Shown in pieces: positions 9,149 through 17,886 of a DNA stretch of 64,000 bases. The notes under the pieces are model-generated. The model was not told where the DNA came from and ran no database searches. It saw nothing but the letters and a program-made list of their open reading frames with translations. The translations under genes were made by a program, and so were the position numbers. Numbering within the stretch: the first letter of the stretch is position 1; every line of letters starts with the position of its first letter. Source of the stretch: JAWPMT01 sp965229785 (GTDB lineage Bacteria > Bacteroidota > Bacteroidia > Cytophagales > Cyclobacteriaceae); contig CBDDJS010000001.1 of assembly GCA_965229785.1 (NCBI GenBank), forward strand, positions 7,874,001 through 7,938,000. Direction: 5' to 3'.

Positions 9149-9177
9149 TTGGCTTACCGCAAGGCCTTTTACTTTTG
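9149..9177 (+). promoter_or_regulatory. Bacteroidota-type promoter (TTG, 18-base spacer, TACTTTTG)
   Basis: A -33 TTG at 9149-9151 and a -7 TACTTTTG at 9170-9177, separated by 18 bases, match the Bacteroidota consensus (TTTG/TTG, 17-21 bases, TAnnTTTG). It would drive the small lipoprotein gene at 9244 with a leader of about 60 bases. It lies in the divergent gap with the glycosyltransferase operon. Confidence 0.5.
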
Positions 9178-9243
9178 TGCTGAAGTTCGGGAATTGGTTG
9201 ATTTTTCCTGGCAATTCGCCGAAGCTTGAAACGTTTAATAGAC

Positions 9244-9687
9244 ATGTACAAATTCTTTCGATCCGCTAGCGTTTTCTTATTATTCTGCCTTATCCTGGTA
9301 GCCTGCCGTTTTCCTAAATTCGAAAAGCCAGCAGACCAAGGAGAAACTTATGAGGCGCCCGATTTCGGAATCGTTTTTCATGAAATCGACAATGAAGCTC
9401 AGGTCTACGTCAATGACCAGTTGGTTTGGTCGACCGACGAATTGTTAAAGGCAGATATGAATAAGGTGGTCGTTAACCTCCAGCCAAATCTAAGGAGAGG
9501 GATCAACACGATAAATATCAAATTGTTGGATCACCCGGGATCAAGCTGCTTAAATAATGAGTGGAAAGTAAATTATGACCTTTACAGTAACGGTGAAATC
9601 TTTGATTATTGGTCGCAAGACAGCAAATACGAGATGGATTGTACAGAAGGCGTAAAGGTTGATAAAACCCACGAACTGACCATCTAA
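9244..9687 (+). CDS. Hypothetical lipoprotein
   Basis: 147 residues from the ATG at 9244; a TTG at 9226 would add six residues ahead of the signal peptide, so the ATG is preferred. A hydrophobic core followed by LVAC is a signal peptidase II lipobox. The mature part is acidic with many beta-strand-like stretches (VYVNDQLVW, INTINIKLLDH), which suggests a small beta-sandwich exposed in the periplasm or on the outer membrane. Two or three cysteines in the C-terminal half may form a disulfide. I do not recognise a family. Its stop codon overlaps the stop of the opposite-strand gene by four bases. Confidence 0.6.
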   Translation: MYKFFRSASVFLLFCLILVACRFPKFEKPADQGETYEAPDFGIVFHEIDNEAQVYVNDQLVWSTDELLKADMNKVVVNLQPNLRRGINTINIKLLDHPGSSCLNNEWKVNYDLYSNGEIFDYWSQDSKYEMDCTEGVKVDKTHELTI

Positions 9688-10484
9688 AAATAGTCCCTCG
9701 GTACTTTGAGGTTCTTGTACCCGGTAAGCTCTGCCGTGGCCTTCCCAATTCCGAATTTGGCGGAAATCTTCAAAGGCAATTGGTTCTCATCAGCCGTCAC
9801 CCAGACGGTTACTGGCTTATCTTCCGGGAAAACCGAACTGTTGGGAAACAGAATATAAAGTTTATAAGTCGAGATCTTCTTTCCATGGAATTTAATGCGC
9901 TCCTGACCGGCGTATTCTACCCCAAAGTAATAAGTCTTTTTACCGTAAAACGTATTGACCATCACTGAGTCCTGCACATTTCTTTGGGACCAGTCGACAC
10001 TTCTCAAATAGAGATACGAGCTCAGGATGTCAAAAGTAGGTTCCGGTATTTCTATGTTTCGATTGACATTTTTAGAAGTATCCTTATAATCAATGATATC
10101 TACATGGACTTGTGCTGAATCATGGTTGAATTCATTTTCCTGATGCCTCCAATACCTTCCGTCTTTGATGTCTCGGACGGAAGAAAGTGGTTTCAACGTT
10201 GAAGTGTCCACATCAGCGTAAAATTTGTCATCCAGATTGGCAAATATGCCCAAGAGGCCTACCGTTTGTCCTTCTGCATAAACAGAATAGTGATCCGTAG
10301 CCTCGTCGTTTAGTCGTACCAGTCCTTTGCCGATTTTGAACCAGCCGTAGCTCAATTTGAAGCTTAATTCTTCTTTTTCCGTGAAGGGTCTGAATGCGGT
10401 GGAATCATTGCCATTGGCCCGGATACCAAAGCTGATCAAAATCATCAGACCAATTAGGGGCAGTCGAGTCTTCAAGGTATTCAT
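9684..10484 (-). CDS. DUF3108-like exported protein
   Basis: 266 residues from the ATG at 10484, which gives a standard signal peptide (basic N-terminus, then LPLIGLMILISFGIRA); a TTG at 10499 is the alternative start. The mature part has the features of DUF3108 proteins: FTEKEELSFKLSYGWFKIG at the front, a middle region naming a measured quantity by strand-rich repeats, and PVTVWVTADENQLPLKIS near the end. Function in this family is not established; the proteins are periplasmic and often near envelope genes. It converges on the small lipoprotein with a four-base overlap of stop codons. Confidence 0.7.
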   Translation of the reverse strand: MNTLKTRLPLIGLMILISFGIRANGNDSTAFRPFTEKEELSFKLSYGWFKIGKGLVRLNDEATDHYSVYAEGQTVGLLGIFANLDDKFYADVDTSTLKPLSSVRDIKDGRYWRHQENEFNHDSAQVHVDIIDYKDTSKNVNRNIEIPEPTFDILSSYLYLRSVDWSQRNVQDSVMVNTFYGKKTYYFGVEYAGQERIKFHGKKISTYKLYILFPNSSVFPEDKPVTVWVTADENQLPLKISAKFGIGKATAELTGYKNLKVPRDYF

Positions 10485-10548
10485 GATTTGCTGATTCAAA
10501 GAACGCTATAAATTCCCGGTTTGTTGTGAATCTTCGATGAGAGGACAT

Positions 10549-10581
10549 AAAAAAAGGGCTGCCCGACAAATGGGACAACCC
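10549..10581 (-). terminator. Rho-independent terminator for the acidic lipoprotein gene
   Basis: On the minus strand, arms GGGTTGTCC (10573-10581) and GGGCAGCCC (10556-10564) pair over nine positions with two G-U wobbles around an eight-base loop. Seven T residues follow (10549-10555). It sits about 110 bases after the stop of the gene at 10694 and just before the start of the DUF3108 gene. Confidence 0.8.
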
Positions 10582-10634
10582 CTAACTAACCACTATGTTT
10601 TTGAATTTAAGTTTTTGAATGGGGCGGGAAATAA

Positions 10635-10666
10635 GGAAAAGCCTGCACCCCGGGAGGGAGCAAGCC
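10635..10666 (-). terminator. Second, weaker hairpin upstream of the terminator
   Basis: On the minus strand GGCTTGC (10660-10666) can pair with GCAGGC (10641-10646), and TTTTCC follows. It lies between the lipoprotein stop (10694) and the strong terminator at 10549, so the two form a tandem arrangement. The U tract is short, so this one alone would probably be inefficient. Confidence 0.35.
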
Positions 10667-10693
10667 TTTCACCAACCAACTCACCAATTATTA

Positions 10694-12085
10694 TCAGTCT
10701 CCTGAATTTTCTTCTTCTTCGCCGTAGATGTAGGATACGAGCACTTCATTATTGCAGCTTTCGCCGAATGGATTGAAATCCAGATTGATCTGATCCGTTC
10801 CATCTTCGATGAACCAGGACCCTGCTGTGAAGTAATCACACCCTTCCTCTGTGGCTACGGCTAATGTGATTTCGTAAGTCACTTCATAACTTTCTTCATC
10901 ATCACTTAGGATTGCTACAGCGACACCATCTTGTACTGCGAATTCAAGAGAACCTGTTTCTGTCTCATCTTCAAAAGTGAAGCTCAAAGAGATTTTACCA
11001 GCTGTGTAGTGTGTACCATCTTCTGAGAGGGTAAGTGCTTCTACTACTTCGTAATTGGCTAATACCGAATCCGCACTGTAATCTTCATAATCATCCCACT
11101 CATCTTCCCACTCGTCATCGTGGCCATCGCACTCATCCCAAACTTCACTCAAATCAATTACTTCACTTTCGCCATCTTCTGTGATTGTAATCAGATTGTC
11201 ACAAGTGCCATCACCATAGTCAACTGAATATGTGCCTGAGATGGTTTCACCACCTTCATCCACGTAGCTATAGCTTCCAGCCTCAACACCACTTACGAAA
11301 ATGTAAGCTACGTCACAGGTAAAGTCCATCACCAGTGGAGTCTCTACAGAAGACTCATAAGATTCGCCTGTGCTTACGGAAACAGTCTCGTTAGAAGATT
11401 CGACTACAAAACTCGCCTCATCCATGCGCTCAGAACCATTGGCCATGTAAGTCACTTCGATGGTACCTTCTTCTTCTGTGATGGTCTCTACCAGGTCAGA
11501 GGAGAATGTGTAAGCAGATTCCCATACGGCAGAATCCGCTTCATCTTCGCTCCAGGTACCATTATAGGCTTCTGTTCCAGTTACTTCCCAATCGGTTCCA
11601 CCAAAACCAGTATACTCTACTTCTGAACTGAATGAATTGTCAGTAAATGTTCCTCTTTCTACAAGTCGACCTTTCATGAATTCACCATCAACTTCGCAAC
11701 CATCACCAAAATCGAGGATGAATTCATAACTATTGTCAGTCTCATTAAATGTCTCTGTGTAGCATTCATCGTTAGCCGTTCTTCCTGCTGTGCTTTTGCT
11801 GCTTTGGCCGCCTCTGATCTGCTCGAAGACGCCACCTTCTACTCTTCCGTTTCTGGAACCGATTCTGCTGTAGATGAACCCGCCAGGTCCACTGTATCCG
11901 GAGATGCCTCTTACTCTTTCCCTAACACTGTTGTTGCTGAATAAGCCTGACCCGTTGGTGATTTCACCGGGATTGATCGTTGGATCATCTCCCACATTCA
12001 CACCATCAATATCGTTTGTTTCGCAAGACCAGATCGTCACGGCAAGGAGCAGGACGATCAGTACATTCAAATGCTTAAATTTCAT
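10694..12085 (-). CDS. Large acidic lipoprotein of unknown function
   Basis: 463 residues. Signal peptide with lipobox IWSC near residues 18-21. The region after it is short and glycine/arginine-rich (RGISGYSGPGG); the rest is very acidic and rich in E, D, S, T and Y in alternating, strand-like order, with about seven cysteines that could form disulfides. The pattern looks like a surface-exposed, beta-rich lipoprotein; I recognise no family. It is on the same strand as the sigma/FecR/TonB-receptor set, about 180 bases downstream of the receptor gene, and is followed by two terminators. It may be a surface partner of that receptor, but only position supports this. Confidence 0.65.
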   Translation of the reverse strand: MKFKHLNVLIVLLLAVTIWSCETNDIDGVNVGDDPTINPGEITNGSGLFSNNSVRERVRGISGYSGPGGFIYSRIGSRNGRVEGGVFEQIRGGQSSKSTAGRTANDECYTETFNETDNSYEFILDFGDGCEVDGEFMKGRLVERGTFTDNSFSSEVEYTGFGGTDWEVTGTEAYNGTWSEDEADSAVWESAYTFSSDLVETITEEEGTIEVTYMANGSERMDEASFVVESSNETVSVSTGESYESSVETPLVMDFTCDVAYIFVSGVEAGSYSYVDEGGETISGTYSVDYGDGTCDNLITITEDGESEVIDLSEVWDECDGHDDEWEDEWDDYEDYSADSVLANYEVVEALTLSEDGTHYTAGKISLSFTFEDETETGSLEFAVQDGVAVAILSDDEESYEVTYEITLAVATEEGCDYFTAGSWFIEDGTDQINLDFNPFGESCNNEVLVSYIYGEEEENSGD

Positions 12086-12264
12086 AGTATCCTAATTTTT
12101 TAAGGTTTGAATGATATACCTGAAGACCCCTGAATACCCTACCTCTTTAATCTGATTTTTCTAAGAAAAAATTGTGATAAAAGAAGTATGATGTATGTAA
12201 GTTGCTGATTATCAGTAAATTAAAAATTTGATAATTTTTTAAAAAATCTCTTAAAGTTTGACTT

Positions 12265-14916
12265 TTAAAAGGAGAAATTCAGGGTGAGGTTAGGGGTGAA
12301 GCCCAGCAGTCTGAAATCGATAGGAACGACCTCCAACGTGAATACGTCCTCTGCTTCGTCATAGACTTCTGTCAAAGTGAATCGTCGTGAACGGATATTT
12401 TGCCGATCGTAAACATTGAAAAGCGTGACACCTGCTTCCAGATTGTAGTTCTTCAGGGCTATTTTGTAATTCGCTGATAGATCCAGTCGATGATAAGCGG
12501 GAAGGCGGGCTGAGTTGATCAGGTCCAGATCATACAGGATGGCGCCAAATTCGTTCACATCGATAGACCCTCCCGGGGGCGTGTAGGGCCGTCCTGAGCC
12601 GTATACAAATTGTGATGAGAAGTGCCATTTACCGGATTTGAAGAGATTTACCTGATTGATCTCGTGTCTTTGATCGAAAGTGCTGTTAAAGTCCCGACCT
12701 TCTCTAATAATGGGATGTTGATGTTTACTTTCAGAGAGGCTGTAACTCACCCATGAAGTAAAACGGTCCGTCTTGTGTTTTACGAACAAATCCAGTCCCC
12801 TGGCATGACCATCAACCGTATAATCCGGATCCTCAAAGAATCCACTGTCTTCAAACTCCAGGTCTAGCTCTGAAAATTCATAGTTCGTGAAGTAAAATAT
12901 CTCCGACAGAAAGACATTGTTAATGTTTTTGTGGTAGAATTCTACATCAATGGACCATTGATCCTGATTGAATTTAAGACCGCTAACGAAGTGGGTACTT
13001 TCCATGGTGGGAAAAATATCTTCATCAGCCATCACCCAGGTATGCGAATCGCTGTTCGCAAATGGATTGGTTGCAATTCGGGTAATGTATTGATGATGCT
13101 TTGACCAGCTTAAATTCAAAGAGAGGTTATCTGAAAAGTAATACTTCGCATTTAGTCGAGGTTCCCAGTCTTCCCTGCCACTGATTTCAAAGTAATTAAA
13201 GCGTAATCCTACATTGACGTGGAGTTTTTGAAAATTGGACTCATATTCTGCATAGGTCGAGATCTGTCCGGATTCCTGTGTGGTATCATTTTCAAAGAAG
13301 ACTTCATCCTCTGAACCTTCATTGTAGTTGAATTCCGTATAGTAGGTTGAAAGATCTGTTCCTAAAAACAACCTGTTATTTTTATTCAGCTCAATTTCAT
13401 TCTTCCAATTGACCGATAACTCCTCAATGTTGTTGATTTGATTGATCTCATAATCGGCACTTATGGTATCGATCTGAGGTTCGAAGGTTATACTATCGTC
13501 AAAGAATAAGCCGATAAATTCAAAGGATTCCCGAAAACTCGAGTTACTCTCAAAGTTCGAAAAACTCGTGCCGATTTTTGAAGAAACCTGTCCCCATTGC
13601 CGATTCCAGTACAGACTTACACCCAGGTTAGACCAATTGGCAACATCCGTTAAAGACTGGTTGAAATCCTCCTCATCTGTATTGAAAAAACTTTCAAATT
13701 CATCATCACTGAAATAGAAGTTCAGGTCCAGATCGGAATTCCTGCCAAGGTTGGCTGAGACCTTGGTGTTCATGTCGAAAAAGTTGAAGTCCGGGTCCAG
13801 ATCGAACCCATCTTTTAAGGCATTGGTTTGTGTTAGGTCCACTCGGTTTTCCTTTAAGAACCGATCATAAATGTTGTTTTTGACAAAGTTCTGGTAGGAT
13901 CGCCTTAAACCGAAAATGACACTGACATTTTTGGAAAGGGGAGATTCAAAGTAGGTATTGAAACTGGTGAGACTTATGCCCATGCCCGCCTTCAGTTTAT
14001 CCGGATTGCCGCGTTTTCCTGTGGCATTGACCACTGATGAGATCCGACCCCCATACCTTGCTGTGAATCCGCTTTTATACAGGTCAATTTGGTTGATCAC
14101 ATAAGGATTGAAAGTGGAATAGAGCCCAAAAAGGTGATTGAGGTGATACAACGTAAACCCGTCCAGGATCACATGATTTTGAGAGGGGTCACTTCCCCGG
14201 ACCACCAATCCGGCGTTGGAATCGTCACTGGCGGAGATGCCAGGTAGCAGTTGCATTGAGCGAAAGATGTCCGGTTCACCTACCGTTGGCAGGTACTGGA
14301 TTTGCTTGGGGTTTATGGAGAAAAAGCTACTGAATTTCCCTTGTGTTTTGTCTTTGGAATAATCACTGAATATGAATTCCGGAAGTACGCGAATATCCGG
14401 AGTTAACTCTATGTTGATTTTCTCAACATCAGGCTTGATCCAAAACGTACTGGGTTTATAACCCAGATGCGTGACTGTGATTTGCATTGAATCCCGGGGT
14501 ACTTTCAGACTAAAGGCACCTGTTCCATCATTGATGTTGGCATTATCGATGGTAGCCACTTGGGCATAGGACAACACCTGTCCGGTGCCGCCATCGTAGA
14601 CCTTGCCTACAATTTTTTCAGTTGGTGGCGGCCGGTCTGGTATAAGCAGAATAAAATCTTTGGCCTTTTTATAATGAATAGGAATATCTGCCAATATTTC
14701 TTCTAACAACTTCTTTTCCTTGTTTGTCCGTATGGTTTTTGTAATACGGTATTGCCGCAGAAGCTTGGGGTCAAATGAGAATTTGAAGTTATATTTTTTA
14801 GAGATTTCCTTGACAGCATCTTCCAGACTTACATCCTCGAAAGAAACCACGTAAGCTTCCTGAGCACGCAAGGCCAGCGAAGAAGTAAACGCTATGGCGA
14901 GTAGCAAGTATCTCAT
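12265..14916 (-). CDS. TonB-dependent outer membrane receptor with STN signalling domain (FecA-like)
   Basis: 883 residues. Signal peptide, then a secretin/TonB N-terminal (STN) domain at about residues 25-100 (FEDVSLEDAVKEISKKYNF). A carboxypeptidase-regulatory-like domain with GKVYDGGTGQVLSYAQV begins near residue 104. The plug follows (QLLPGISASDDSNAGLVVRG near 230-250), then a large barrel ending in aromatic TLNFSF. The STN domain marks it as a transducer that signals to the anti-sigma factor encoded just upstream. The ligand is unknown; iron-siderophore or glycan uptake are the usual roles. It starts 11 bases after the anti-sigma gene. Confidence 0.9.
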   Translation of the reverse strand: MRYLLLAIAFTSSLALRAQEAYVVSFEDVSLEDAVKEISKKYNFKFSFDPKLLRQYRITKTIRTNKEKKLLEEILADIPIHYKKAKDFILLIPDRPPPTEKIVGKVYDGGTGQVLSYAQVATIDNANINDGTGAFSLKVPRDSMQITVTHLGYKPSTFWIKPDVEKINIELTPDIRVLPEFIFSDYSKDKTQGKFSSFFSINPKQIQYLPTVGEPDIFRSMQLLPGISASDDSNAGLVVRGSDPSQNHVILDGFTLYHLNHLFGLYSTFNPYVINQIDLYKSGFTARYGGRISSVVNATGKRGNPDKLKAGMGISLTSFNTYFESPLSKNVSVIFGLRRSYQNFVKNNIYDRFLKENRVDLTQTNALKDGFDLDPDFNFFDMNTKVSANLGRNSDLDLNFYFSDDEFESFFNTDEEDFNQSLTDVANWSNLGVSLYWNRQWGQVSSKIGTSFSNFESNSSFRESFEFIGLFFDDSITFEPQIDTISADYEINQINNIEELSVNWKNEIELNKNNRLFLGTDLSTYYTEFNYNEGSEDEVFFENDTTQESGQISTYAEYESNFQKLHVNVGLRFNYFEISGREDWEPRLNAKYYFSDNLSLNLSWSKHHQYITRIATNPFANSDSHTWVMADEDIFPTMESTHFVSGLKFNQDQWSIDVEFYHKNINNVFLSEIFYFTNYEFSELDLEFEDSGFFEDPDYTVDGHARGLDLFVKHKTDRFTSWVSYSLSESKHQHPIIREGRDFNSTFDQRHEINQVNLFKSGKWHFSSQFVYGSGRPYTPPGGSIDVNEFGAILYDLDLINSARLPAYHRLDLSANYKIALKNYNLEAGVTLFNVYDRQNIRSRRFTLTEVYDEAEDVFTLEVVPIDFRLLGFTPNLTLNFSF

Positions 14917-14927
14917 TCAGGTGAATG

Positions 14928-15833
14928 TTAGTTGGAGGTCACCACTACATCTTTCTCATCAACAATATTGTAAGAAAGGTTAAGTGGTTCGCAAACCATA
15001 GACAGGGCCATGTCAAGGCCGGCAGTACTGATAAAGTAACCGCTAAATAATTTGTCTTCCAGGTGTTCTGTCGTGATTGTGACCTGATATTGGCGCTGAA
15101 TCTCATTCAATACCTCAGTCACCGGTCTGTTCTCAAAGTAAAATTCACCTGATTGCCATTTGCCGATCATGAGTGGCTCAATTCTCGTCATTTTCACTGT
15201 GTCTTTCATGCTGGACACAGTTTCGCCTGGTGTAATTACCTGCGAATAAGATTTTTCAGCCACCTCTACCTTTACTTTTCCCGTTTTACAAGCGACAACC
15301 AGGTCGTTATCTCGGGCAAATACATTGAAGGATGTGCCCAAAACCTGTACAGTCCCTCCTGATGTATTCACGGTAAATTGGCTTCCTTTTGTCACTTCAA
15401 AAAAGGCTTCACCTTCCAGTGACAGGGTTCTGTTCCATTCTTCGGAGTATGAAAGCGTGGAATTCGCATTTAAACTCACTTGTGAGCCATCGGGTAGTGT
15501 GACCTGTTCAAACTCACCAACAGTTGTGGCAATTTCAACTGGTGCATGTATGACTTCCGGGCCACTCGTTTTGAATACATTTAGTCCGATGAAGAACAAT
15601 ATCATGGCGGCGGCCAGGCTTCCTACAATCGGCCAGAGTTTAATCGTCTTTTTTTCTTCCTCAGCAGGTTCTGTGGCTGCGTCTATGGCGCTCCAAATAT
15701 CATCTTTGGTTCTCTTCCCTTCAGGAACCTGAAGCTCAGAGGCCTTCTCCAAAAAGGCTAGCACCTCCGGCTCCAAGTCCTCCGGTGAAGAATCACCGTT
15801 GAAATACTGATGATATTTGTCTATATCAGCCAT
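14928..15833 (-). CDS. FecR-family anti-sigma factor
   Basis: 301 residues. A cytoplasmic N-terminal domain of about 75 residues, one membrane segment near residues 83-101 (WPIVGSLAAAMILFFIGL) and a periplasmic FecR domain (VTLPDGSQVSLNANSTLSY and VQVLGTSFNV are its signature stretches). The C-terminal part (NRPVTEVLNEIQRQYQVTI) is an STN-like, DUF4974-type module common in Bacteroidota FecR proteins. It should hold the adjacent ECF sigma factor inactive until the receptor signals. Its ATG overlaps the sigma gene stop by one base (TAATG). Confidence 0.93.
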   Translation of the reverse strand: MADIDKYHQYFNGDSSPEDLEPEVLAFLEKASELQVPEGKRTKDDIWSAIDAATEPAEEEKKTIKLWPIVGSLAAAMILFFIGLNVFKTSGPEVIHAPVEIATTVGEFEQVTLPDGSQVSLNANSTLSYSEEWNRTLSLEGEAFFEVTKGSQFTVNTSGGTVQVLGTSFNVFARDNDLVVACKTGKVKVEVAEKSYSQVITPGETVSSMKDTVKMTRIEPLMIGKWQSGEFYFENRPVTEVLNEIQRQYQVTITTEHLEDKLFSGYFISTAGLDMALSMVCEPLNLSYNIVDEKDVVVTSN

Positions 15834-16345
15834 TAGATTTTTCTACCAATTTCTTCCCTCAATATACTAAGTGCCTTGCTCATTCGTTTCTCTACTGCTT
15901 TTACACTTATTCCCAGCCTTTCGGCAATCTCATCATATTTGATCTTTTCGATGCGGTTCATCAAAAAGACTTCCCGGCTTCCATCCGGAAGTTTGGCCAG
16001 AATTCGATTCAATTTCTCACCAAATTCCTGTTCCTCCATCTGGAACTGCGGCGTATTCAACTCTTTGCGATCTTCTCTAATCTGATCTCCCTCGTGATTT
16101 CTGACCACTTTCAGGTGATTGAAATGATTGATCAATAAGTTATTGGCCATCGTAAAAAGTAAACTCTTTACCGTTTCAGACCGGATATCGCTACGTTTTT
16201 CCCAAAGCTTGATGAAAACCTCTTGTACAAGGTCTTCCGCTAACTCTATATCGCCAGCCTTATAATAAAGGAAATTGCGGATCGAGGTGAAATGTTCCTC
16301 GTACGCTTGTTTTAAATCCTCTTTTGTAAATCCGGCGATGCCCAT
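15833..16345 (-). CDS. ECF RNA polymerase sigma factor (FecI-like)
   Basis: 170 residues. Region 2 at about residues 20-90 includes DLVQEVFIKLWEK and the -10-recognition stretch. Region 4 at about 115-165 carries LPDGSREVFLMNRIEKIKYDEIAERLGIS, a helix-turn-helix that reads the -35 site (quoted here as two shorter words: LPDGSREVFLMN and YDEIAERLGIS). With the FecR and TonB-receptor genes behind it, it forms a cell-surface signalling unit. Regulons of such sigma factors usually include their own receptor gene. It is preceded by a housekeeping-type promoter element. Confidence 0.93.
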   Translation of the reverse strand: MGIAGFTKEDLKQAYEEHFTSIRNFLYYKAGDIELAEDLVQEVFIKLWEKRSDIRSETVKSLLFTMANNLLINHFNHLKVVRNHEGDQIREDRKELNTPQFQMEEQEFGEKLNRILAKLPDGSREVFLMNRIEKIKYDEIAERLGISVKAVEKRMSKALSILREEIGRKI

Positions 16346-16363
16346 GGGTCAATTTTCCAGCGT

Positions 16364-16371
16364 CAAATATA
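16364..16371 (-). promoter_or_regulatory. -7 element (TATATTTG) of the sigma/FecR/receptor operon
   Basis: On the minus strand TATATTTG matches TAnnTTTG exactly, about 19 bases before the ATG at 16345. No clear -33 TTG is found at 17-21 bases, so recognition may rely on the -7 box. Confidence 0.4.
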
Positions 16372-16458
16372 AGACGCTTCATTGGACCTGCGGGCTTCAT
16401 TAAGGGGTACAGTTCCGTAAAGATTTACCCTACCTGAGGTCCTGAAAATTCTTCTTAA

Positions 16459-17688
16459 TTAAAATCCAAAACGTGTAAAGTCTGGCAGGTATTCTCTTTT
16501 CCGAGTAGATTCATACTGGTATACAGCTCTTCCGAGATGGCCGAAAAAGGGCAGGCCGATGGTTTCATATTCGTACTTTCCATCATTATACGTGTCATTT
16601 TCATTGACTTTAATGGTGGCAGCTAGAAAAAATTCCACTTTGTTTTCCCGGTCTATGATGTAAGAAACGTCCGTTAGAAAGCCGTATGCCCACCCTACTT
16701 TATTGAATATTTTGATGGTTGGAGGAATGTCTCCATTTTCCCGATCACCGTAAATAAAGAATTTCACATAATTATCTTCCTTTTCCTTGTAGCCCTCAAT
16801 GCCACTTTCTGACGGGAAAGTAGACATCCACTTGTATAAGAATTGATAATCACGCTTACTGAGGTCAAATTGACGATGAGTGGGAGTTTGTTCCGGGAAT
16901 AAGACGGCTTTCATTACGTCATGCATATCTCGGAGAGAAAAGAAGTTCTTGACTGAGAAATCAAATGGCGCATTGATCAGCTCACCCTCCTTGTTGATGT
17001 GAGCCACCCCAAGCTGTTCGTGATTAGTAGAAACCCGGTATCGATCCGGAATTTGACTATGTACTTCTCCCTGATGATAAATCACGTTATCGTCCTTATA
17101 AAAAGTAAAGGGATTGGTGTACTGATTATCTTCAAAGCTAAATGGGAATCCTTCAGGCCCCAGTCGGTGAAGAATGCGCGTGTCCTTGTAACCTTTTTCA
17201 TGTAGTCGCCGGTTAAAGGCTTCCTGACCGATGAATTCATAGAGCCGATTATAGGCGTCATTGTCACTCACCAAGAAGATTTTCTTAATGTAATGTGCAA
17301 TCGTAGCGTAGCCATCATTAGTCGTGCTGTCCCCTTCGACAGGAACTTGAGGAGCTCTTGCTGCACCTATCTTCAGAGGTGAATTGGCATCAAGTCCAAC
17401 AACATTTAATTGATTCAGTTTTTCTAAAGCGAGGAAAGCCGCAGGCATTTTTACCGAACTCGCAGGATAGTAATATTCAGTTTCCTGTACCCCCCAGTCA
17501 AAACTTCTGAAGGTAGGATTATTGTCCTTATCCCGATCTATGCGAGTATAAATAACCTGGATCTGGTGTTTTGACCGATCTTCCGTAAGTCCTGTTAAAA
17601 AAGAGTCAGTAGACATGATTTTTGGTAAAGGATTCTGAGCCCACCCCAGAATCGGTACTAAAAACAAAAAGCAGATCAAAATACGCAT
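16459..17688 (-). CDS. Class A beta-lactamase-like serine hydrolase
   Basis: 409 residues with a signal peptide ending near GWAQ at residue 18. The class A fold motifs are present: S-x-x-K at S77-K80 (PASSVKMP), SDN at 141-143, and KVG at 330-332 in place of the usual KTG. The protein is about 110 residues longer than a typical class A beta-lactamase, the excess lying mainly between SDN and KVG. Family knowledge: such proteins act in the periplasm on penicillin-like rings or on peptidoglycan peptides. The KVG change and the length make an esterase or carboxypeptidase role as likely as drug resistance. It stands alone on the minus strand. Confidence 0.8.
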   Translation of the reverse strand: MRILICFLFLVPILGWAQNPLPKIMSTDSFLTGLTEDRSKHQIQVIYTRIDRDKDNNPTFRSFDWGVQETEYYYPASSVKMPAAFLALEKLNQLNVVGLDANSPLKIGAARAPQVPVEGDSTTNDGYATIAHYIKKIFLVSDNDAYNRLYEFIGQEAFNRRLHEKGYKDTRILHRLGPEGFPFSFEDNQYTNPFTFYKDDNVIYHQGEVHSQIPDRYRVSTNHEQLGVAHINKEGELINAPFDFSVKNFFSLRDMHDVMKAVLFPEQTPTHRQFDLSKRDYQFLYKWMSTFPSESGIEGYKEKEDNYVKFFIYGDRENGDIPPTIKIFNKVGWAYGFLTDVSYIIDRENKVEFFLAATIKVNENDTYNDGKYEYETIGLPFFGHLGRAVYQYESTRKREYLPDFTRFGF

Positions 17689-17822
17689 TTAGCCAAATTA
17701 ATATATCCGGGCTGTATTACCATATTCCTCAGGCTTTGAAAAGGTGATCTGACCGTGAATTCAATTCATAAAACTTAGAAATCGTTTGCATCTCAGATGT
17801 GCTCCGCTAGCGGTTCCATTTC

Positions 17823-17853
17823 TTGCGTATCCTTCAAATTCGTGCTACTTTTC
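17823..17853 (+). promoter_or_regulatory. Candidate promoter of the sugar operon (TTG, 20 bases, TACTTTTC)
   Basis: TTG at 17823-17825 and TACTTTTC at 17846-17853, spaced by 20 bases, match the Bacteroidota consensus except for the last base of the -7 box (C instead of G). It would start a leader of about 27 bases before the MFS gene at 17887. Confidence 0.3.
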
Positions 17854-17886
17854 ATTCTGTTTCTCAGGAAATTCTGACTTAACCCA

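Noticed and set aside
9226..9243. TTG at 9226 as the start of the lipoprotein
   Set aside because: It would add six residues in front of a good signal peptide that begins with the ATG at 9244.
10537..10776. 79-codon plus-strand frame over the terminators
   Set aside because: Covers two hairpins and the 3' end of the acidic lipoprotein gene, so non-coding is the better reading.
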